From Erodium maritimum (taxonomy: Eukaryota; Streptophyta; Magnoliopsida; Geraniales; Geraniaceae): a stretch of DNA of 64,000 nt. Shown piece after piece: positions 57,501 through 64,000 of this stretch. Where the stretch lies: the NCBI GenBank assembly GCA_963921825.1, contig OY997590.1:35605039-35669038 (forward strand), read 5' to 3'. The position numbers were made by a program, and so were the translations under genes. The number at the start of each line of letters is the position of its first letter. Position 1 is the first letter of the stretch. The notes beneath the pieces were generated by a model. It was not told where the DNA came from and ran no database searches. It saw only the letters and a program-made list of their open reading frames with translations.

Positions 57501-59389
57501 AATTCTCGGCTCTGCACAGCCGGTACTTCCTCCTCTACGGACAACGCTGACAGGAGGACCCCACTCTTACTCCCCAGCACACACGTCACCTTCGTACCGC
57601 CCACTGTCACTGTCACTCGTCGTCTGTAGCAATCGATGTTGGCTCGGTACCTCGACAACCAATCCATACCCAAGATCACATCAAAGGTAGTCATCCCCAA
57701 CACGAGAAGATCACCAGGGCAAGGACAGTCTGCGACTCTAATCTCGTAGGCACGGCATACTCTAGTCAACGATGCGCCACCCCCAGCTGGGGTGTCCAGG
57801 CATAGGGGTGGACTCAACGACTCTAAGCTCAACCCCAACCTCTCAGCACAACCCGACGAAATAAAAGAGTGCGACGCCCCGGTATCAAATAAGAATAAAG
57901 CCCATAAATGATACAATAAACACGTACCCTGGATGGTCTCGCGGTACGTGCTAGGTCCCGGGGCTCTGGAGTCGGTGACTGCATATACTCTCCCCTGCGA
58001 GGCCTGCTGCCTCTGACTCGGTGCACCGGCCGCTGAATACCCGTGACTTTGCTGTTGTCTCGAAACCGGTGCGCTCGTAGACGGCCGTGATGACCTCGGC
58101 TGCTGACCCTGTCGAGGGCGACCTCTAGGCGACTGTACTGTCCGCGACTGCTGCGGTCGCTGCACTGATGTCTCCCCCAACTGCTCGCGGCACCATGCCA
58201 TATTGTGTCCAACCCGGCCGCACCGGTAACAGCTGATCTCGTCAGCCCTCGACCCCGAGCCCTGGCCTGTCCGGCTAGTAGCTGGTACTGCCGCGGGTCC
58301 TCCCTTCGTCGGACAGTCTCGCTGTAAGTGGCCTGGCTGCCCGTAGTGATAGCATGACGGCCTCCTCTCTGAGGCGACTGGCCCCACTGACCCCTGCTGC
58401 CTCGATCCACCCTGATGAGGCGGTTGTCGGAAGAACCCCGCGGTCCGCTGCCTCTGCGAGTCTCGTGAGTCTGACGACCCTGCAAAACTGATCGGCCGCG
58501 GTCGGACTTCACGGCCCCTGACTGCATCCCTGGCGCCCTGCTCTACTATAGCCGCGGTGTCCACGAGGTCGGTATACTTCCGCAGCCTCAAGGCGAGAAC
58601 CTGGTTCCGGATGCCCAGCCTCAGTCCTCCCTGGAACCGCAGGCAACGGTTCGTCTCGCTCGTCACCATCTCTGGCGCGAATCTGGCCAAGGCTGTGAAC
58701 CTGGCCTCGTACTCTGCTACCGTCATCCCTCCTTGCTCCAGGTCTAAGAACTGCCGATGTCGCTCCAACCGAGCCGACTCGGGAAAGTACTGTGCCATGA
58801 ATACCTCCTGGAATACGCTGTAGTCGTATCCGACCGTGTCCTTCACCCGCCCCCACCAGTGGTAGGCGCTGTGTCTCAGCTGATGGGCCGCGAAGGACAC
58901 TCTCCAACGGCCATCCTCGACACCCGATGTATCCAGGTCTCGTGTGACCTGCTCTATCCATCGCTCGGCTAGGTCGGGATTCGGCTCCCCGACAAAAATA
59001 GGTATCCCGAGCTTCAGGAAATCTAGTAGCGCTCGGGAGGTATGATCCTCCGTCTGAGCGGCCCTCACCGGGACCGCGGCTGCCTCTGGTGCTGGCGAAG
59101 CCGAATCTCGGCTGGCGATGACCGCCACCAAACTCTGAACGGTCCTGGTTAGCTCATCCAAGGCAGCCATCACTGGAGGGTCCGCGACTGGCGGAACACT
59201 GGGGGTGCCTGCAGACGGCCCCGCATCACTTCTCCTGTCTTCTCCGACAGGAGTGCCCTGTGCCTCCGCGTAGTCGGCGGGCTCGACGGTTGGCACCCTC
59301 CCTGGTGCCCCTGCTGACCGTCCCCACCGGCCTCGCGTGGGTGCCAGACCCCGTGTTCCTGATGCTCGTCCGCGCCTACCGCGAGCCAT
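54546..59389 (-). pseudogene. gag-pol of chromovirus B (fossil)
   Basis: Start [14 protein letters not shown] at 59389. Gag core with [15 protein letters not shown] near residue 260 of the long frame. Two CCHC knuckles, [14 protein letters not shown] and [14 protein letters not shown]. Protease [14 protein letters not shown] with [30 protein letters not shown] and FVDDILIYS. RNase H with [15 protein letters not shown] and [16 protein letters not shown]. Integrase zinc finger [13 protein letters not shown]...CLVCQ, integrase core with [19 protein letters not shown] and [14 protein letters not shown]-terminal chromodomain with IIRLVRVQWKHHGAESTWE, ending near 54600. Gag packages RNA, pol copies and integrates it. 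Mostly open with few breaks. Confidence 0.9.
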
Positions 59390-59733
59390 AATCAGTATCC
59401 TCTGCACGGATACACGCAAACGTTTAGTTTGCGAACTCAAATAAAGACGACAGTTCAAAAGTACTAACGTTCACCCGATCTAAGCTTACACTAGCGTGCT
59501 TATCACTAAAGCGCCACACCGCTCAAGCTAAACATACTTTATATATAGTATCAGTATACGAGACCACACCGACATACAAACTAACCCACACAGCGAAACA
59601 ACAACCACCAAAAGTTTGAAAACGAAACACTGGACCGGGCCGGTAACCAAAACCTGCCGGGCCACATTCCGTGCCGGCAGCCAACTCCAGCCATTCCCCC
59701 TACCGGATCACACCAGTGACCCCGATCCCCTAA
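59390..59733 (-). other. Leader of element B
   Basis: Short leader between gag and the right LTR copy. The GGCC-rich part (59630-59690, GGACCGGGCCGGTAACC) resembles GGCCGG-rich sequence in the leader of element A and in the solo LTR at 46340-46570. No primer-binding site seen. Confidence 0.6.
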
Positions 59734-61484
59734 CGATGCCTCCAACAGTTCTAAGATCACTAGTTTCACAAACAACCTCCGGGCATGGTCATATGCCTCC
59801 AGTAATTCAATTATCGCTAAGTTCTCTGTTCCTACGACACTACTAAGTGTCACATGCTTTTCTCTTAAACGCTACAATCCCGTATCATGCTTTTCTAATA
59901 ATTAAATAATTCTACTCAACCCACGACACCCCGGTGTCACATGCAATTCTACTATTAACTTTCCCTAATCAGGGCCGAGATCCGGCTACTTTTCCCTACC
60001 TCGTATATAAATCCAAAAGCGCTCCAACAACACCCGAAGTACACCCAGTCACTCGCCGAGCTTCCCTTTGCCTCGTTCCGTAGCACGATCTAAAAGAACA
60101 CAATTTCAAAGTACTTTTAAACTAGTACGAATAAACCGAAAATTAACATTATTAACGCCCAAACGTAACCCCAACAATGTCGATCACTCCCAAACTCCCC
60201 AATTACTCGACATTGTCGATAAAGGGCCCGTAAAGGCCAGATTCGCCCGACATGGCGAATCTGCCCGGGTTTTGGTTAATTGCCTTCCGGGGCTCCAAAA
60301 GTCCCCGTTTTCGTTTCTACGGTCTTAGAATATTTCAAGGAACCCAACGCACTTGACGGAATCGAATTCCGATTTCTAAATCAATTTATTAACGTTTAAA
60401 GTTTCTAAAACCCGTTAATTACAACTTCTCCAATTTAATTCCAATTTTCGATTCGGTTTAGGGTAAATGGTCCGGGGAATGTTTTAAACCATCCGAACAT
60501 TAAAACCCGAGCAACCGAGCACGTGGGCCCCACCCAAGGGGCTTGGCCGTGCCCTAGGGTTCAAGGGGAGGGGCTCGGCCACCATGTGGTGGCTGCTGCC
60601 AGCTCCGGCCAGCCACCACCCACGGTGGCCGGAGCTCCTCCCGAGGCTCCGGTCACCAGAAAATGTCATTCTTCTCCTCCAACCATCTCCAAAACGTCTC
60701 CAACTATCCCACAACTCACTACAACCCTAACCCTTAGTTTATAACCAAACCCTAGCTTTCAAGAAAATAATCGAAATGACGATCGGTTTAGTGCTTACTC
60801 GAGAGGAAGACGAGGGGAAGAGATTTGCTCTTTGCTTTGAATCGATCCAATGGTTGAATATCAAACCCTAGCTCCACTTCCTTTATTCTCTCTTCTTCTC
60901 CTTCTTCTTCTCTCTCTAAAACCTCTCTTCTTCTTTCTAATTTTAAAACAACTAACAACTAACTCCAAAATTCCCTTCCCTTTACCCTATGTTCGGCCAC
61001 CACTCTCCTCCACCCATTTCCCCCACAAAACTAACACCACCACAATTAGGACATGTGTCAAGGTGGGTCCCACACCTTTTGGAAAATATCTAGTTGATAT
61101 TTTCCAATCAGTTTCGCGAAAATCGGACGTTTCGGGCCCCGAACGGGCACTTTTACCAAGAAATTACGAAACTTGGCGGGCTACAAGGAAACGGCTCAAC
61201 TAAGACCGCTGCGACGACGGCTAAGCTTTTTGGATCCAAAACGGTCCTCGAATGGACCAAAACGTCGTTCGGTTGACTTTTCCAGCGAAAAGTCAACATT
61301 TCCCAAATTGATCAGAAAGTTGCCCTGAGTCCCCTGGAACTCATTTTTGTTGATAACGGGGTTATCTTAAGTCCGGTATGAACCTCGGGGTCAATTTAGA
61401 TTAAGTTTAGTGTCTCTCTCAATTTTTTTAAATTTTCCTGTTTTTCGCAGGTTTGATTGACGTTGACCAGAAGTGGTTATTACA
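59734..61484 (-). repeat. 5' LTR copy of element B
   Basis: 1.75 kb, corresponding to 52776-54545 of the left LTR and ending GGTTATTACA. Includes the palindrome pair CGACATTGTCG, the pyrimidine tract and the U3 end. Confidence 0.9.
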
Positions 61485-62886
61485 ATCTGTACACGATTTG
61501 GTTAATTTTTTATCTGAAATAGTTGGAAGGGTATATATGACTTTGTAAAATACAAAAAGAAGTTAATTTTAAATGAAATTGTGTTGCTAAACTTTTCTCC
61601 ATATACAGTTATTTTTAATAATCAAGACAATAATTATTTGTATCATATATCCAATTTCAAATTTTTATCTGAAGAAAATTAATACAAGGAAGTTGAAACT
61701 GTAGTCGACTTTGATTATAACTGCAAATGTGTAGTTATAATCAAGACAATTATTATTTGTATAAATCCACTCTCAAATTTGTATCTGAAGCAAATTAATA
61801 GAAGAACTTAAAAATGTAGTAGACTTTCATTATAACCGCAAATTTGTAGTTATCAAATAACTACTACCTGCAACATATTAAAAACCGGTTTACAACTATT
61901 TCCTGCAACATACAACAAAAACGATTTAAAAGTAACATAAATCATAAAAACACAATATAGAGTAATTATATTTAGTCCATTCATACATTTTGTTTTGGTA
62001 TACACTATCTTCATATTCTGAAATCGTAACTCGACTTTGTAAAATACAAAAAGAAGTTAACTTTAAACGAAATTGTGTTGCTAAATGCAGTTATTTTGAA
62101 TAATCAACACAATAATTATTTGTATCATATATCCAATCTCAAATTTTTATTTGAAGCAAATTAATACAAGAAAGTTAAAATTGTAGTCGACTTTGATTAT
62201 AACTGCAAATGTGTAGTTATAATCAAGACAATTATTATTTGTATAAATTCACTCTCAAATTTGTATCTGAAGCAAATTAATAGAAGAACATAGAAATGTA
62301 GTCGACTTTCATTATAACTGCAAATTTGTAGTTATCAAATAACTACTACCTGTAACATATTAAATACCGGTTTACAACTATTTCCTGCAACATACAACAA
62401 AAATGATTTAAAAGTAACATAAATCGTAAAAATAAAATATAGAGTAATTATATTTAATCCATTATACATTTTGTTTTGGTATACACTATCTTCATATTCT
62501 GAAATCGTAACTCAATTCGTTTTAGGATTGTAAGTTATATTTCTTATATATCGACTACAACATGTATTCTGCAAATAGAATACAATCTAAATACATCTCT
62601 ATTCAAAATATAATTGGTTTACACTTATATTTCAGTGAACAAACTATGATATTATAAATAGGTTGTTAGTTCTGTAAATTTTTTACTGTATAATCGAATC
62701 TCAAGTCCTCTACAGATTGAAATCGTTATTTTCATTTTTTTCAAGGTTGGTACTAAATTAATACATGTCGAATTGGACGCACAAGTTGTTGATTCGTGGT
62801 GTAATTATCTGAACAATTTAGAGGAGCTTCAAAAGAAGAAATCAGCATCCCATTTTTTCTTATCAACACAAGCAAGTGTTTGGTAT
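61485..62886. repeat. AT-rich region with a 494-base tandem duplication
   Basis: Copy 1 is 61539-62032 and copy 2 is 62033-62513, both starting GACTTTGTAAAATACAAAAA. Each copy holds two sub-units of about 118 bases, each with a GTAGT.GACTTT.ATTATAAC core followed by GTAGTTAT. So the structure is a repeat of repeats. No protein. Flanking 61485-61538 and 62514-62886 is unassigned. Confidence 0.8.
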
Positions 62887-64000
62887 TGTAATAACCACTC
62901 CCAGTCAACGCCAGTCAAACCTGCGAAAAACAGGAAAATTTAAAATTTTTAAGACTGGCACTTAATTGAACCTAAAATGACCCCGAGTGTCATACCGGAC
63001 TTAAGTTGACCCCGTTATCGACCAAAGTGAGTTCCGGGGGACGGTGGGGGTGATATAGGGTTCGGCCAACACATAAGAAAAAGAAAAAAAAAGAGAAAAG
63101 GAAGAGAGTGTTTTAGAGAGAGAAGGAGAAGGAGAAGAAGAGAGAAGGGAGAAGAAGTTAGGGTTTTGGAGCACTATTCACGTCATCCCACCTTTGGATC
63201 GTCTCAAGGCTAGAAGGAATCAAGTTCCCCTCGTTCTCCTCTTGGGTAAGCACCGAACCGATCGTCGTTTTGTTAACTTTTGGAAGTTAGGGTTTATGTA
63301 AAACTATTAGTTTAGGGTGTTTTGAGGTTGGGGGAATTGTTGGAGACGTTTTGGAGGTGTTAGGAGAAGAAGGGGAACGTTTTCCGGCGACCGGGAGCTC
63401 GGGAGGAGCTCCGGCCACCATAGGGGGTGGCCGGCCACCATAGGAGGTGGCTGGCCGGAGCTAGGGCCGGCCACCACCATGGTGGCCGAGCCTCACTTGA
63501 ACCCTAGGGCCCACGACCAAGTGGGTCGGGTGGGGCCCACGTGCTCAGTTGCTCGGGTTTAGTGTTCGGGTGGTTTAAAACGTTCCCCGGACCATTTATC
63601 CTTAACCGAATCGAAAATTGGAATTAAATTGGAAAGGTTGTAATTAATGGGTTTTAGAAACTTTAAACGTTCATTAATCGACTCGGAAGTCGGAATTCGA
63701 TTCCGTCAAGTGCATTGGGATCCTTGAATTATTCTAAGACCATAGAAACAAAAACGGGAATTTTTGGAGCCCCCAAAACCTAACACCACCACATAATGGA
63801 CAAGTGTCAAGGTGGGTCCCACACCTTTTGGAAAATATCTTCTTGATATTTTCCAATCAGATTCGCGAAAAACGGACGTTTCGGGCCCCCAACGGGCACT
63901 TTTTCCAAGAAATTACGAAACTTGGCGGGCTACAAAGAAATGGCTCAACTAAGACCGTTGCGACGACGGCTAAGCTTTTTAGATCCAAAACGGTCCTCGA
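62887..64000 (+). mobile_element. LTR of the A family (fossil), rearranged and cut by the window edge
   Basis: Starts TGTAATAACCACTCCC, the LTR start of elements A and B, here on the plus strand. It then follows the A LTR in order through the purine-rich block and the GGCC-rich block (63400-63490), while the last 230 bases match the U3 part of the same LTR in the opposite orientation. The fossil is therefore internally rearranged. The element may extend beyond the window. Confidence 0.75.

Larger units (their letters stand above)
51535..61484 (-). mobile_element. Ty3/gypsy chromovirus B (fossil), nearly whole coding region
   Basis: About 9.95 kb, read leftward. The left (3') LTR is 51535-54545, the right (5') LTR copy 59734-61484 (1.75 kb). 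The flanks ATCTA and ATCTG agree at four of five bases. A purine tract (complement of CTACCCCCACTT) lies at 54548-54560. Gag, protease, RT, RNase H, integrase and chromodomain follow in normal gypsy order, with about two or three breaks. No primer site was found. LTR size and the chromodomain suggest the Tekay (Del) lineage, by inference. The two LTRs differ by a few percent where they overlap. Confidence 0.9.

Overview
This is nuclear DNA of a flowering plant, most likely a eudicot. The evidence is two plant-type host genes at the left, a third small plant gene near 43.5 kb, and a dense pile of plant transposon families: Ty3/gypsy chromoviruses, Ty1/copia, LINEs, hAT, PIF/Harbinger and long-TIR (MULE-like) elements. 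The species cannot be named from the sequence. By eye over 80 % of the window is transposon-derived.

Host genes. (1) The 5' end of an AP-2 complex sigma subunit gene lies at 85-280 on the minus strand and runs off the left edge. (2) A WEB-family (DUF827) gene lies on the plus strand in four pieces: 4146-4290, 35759-36036, 40413-40516 and 42306-42446. It is a pseudogene. Its first intron has grown to about 31.5 kb and its second exon is cut by a hAT element and by a poly-A retroposon. (3) A 105-codon plant-specific gene at 43317-43634 (minus) has its own TATA box and looks intact.

Layout. 740-2747: broken L1-type LINE. 3028-3357: small solo LTR. 4411-6648: LINE-like remnant cut by a 1.2-kb hAT element (5328-6541) with an exact 8-bp target duplication. 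6649-12682: plus-strand Ty3/gypsy element C (5' LTR, PBS, repeat-rich leader, gag), part of which is tandemly duplicated. 12683-30676: minus-strand gypsy element A with gag but no recognisable pol, inserted in the second copy of that duplication. Its left LTR holds a complete Ty1/copia element (14327-22788) with apparently identical LTRs. 31350-35458: PIF/Harbinger transposase and Myb-like genes. 36037-40404: Tip100-like hAT that itself holds a fold-back element and a second Harbinger. 40517-42305 and 47466-49250: two related retroposons of about 1.8 kb. 44425-47465: solo gypsy LTR related to C. 49674-50061: hairpin element with 146-bp arms and an exact 9-bp target duplication. 51535-61484: minus-strand chromovirus B with nearly complete gag-pol. 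61539-62513: AT-rich tandem duplication. 62887 to the end: rearranged LTR of the A family.

How the parts relate. A and B share a very similar gag start and LTR ends. B has the full protease-RT-RNase H-integrase-chromodomain series, while A has only gag, so they look like a non-autonomous and autonomous pair. The nesting order (copia in A, A in C, C in the WEB intron) gives a relative clock, with copia youngest. No CRISPR, operon, tRNA or rRNA gene was seen.
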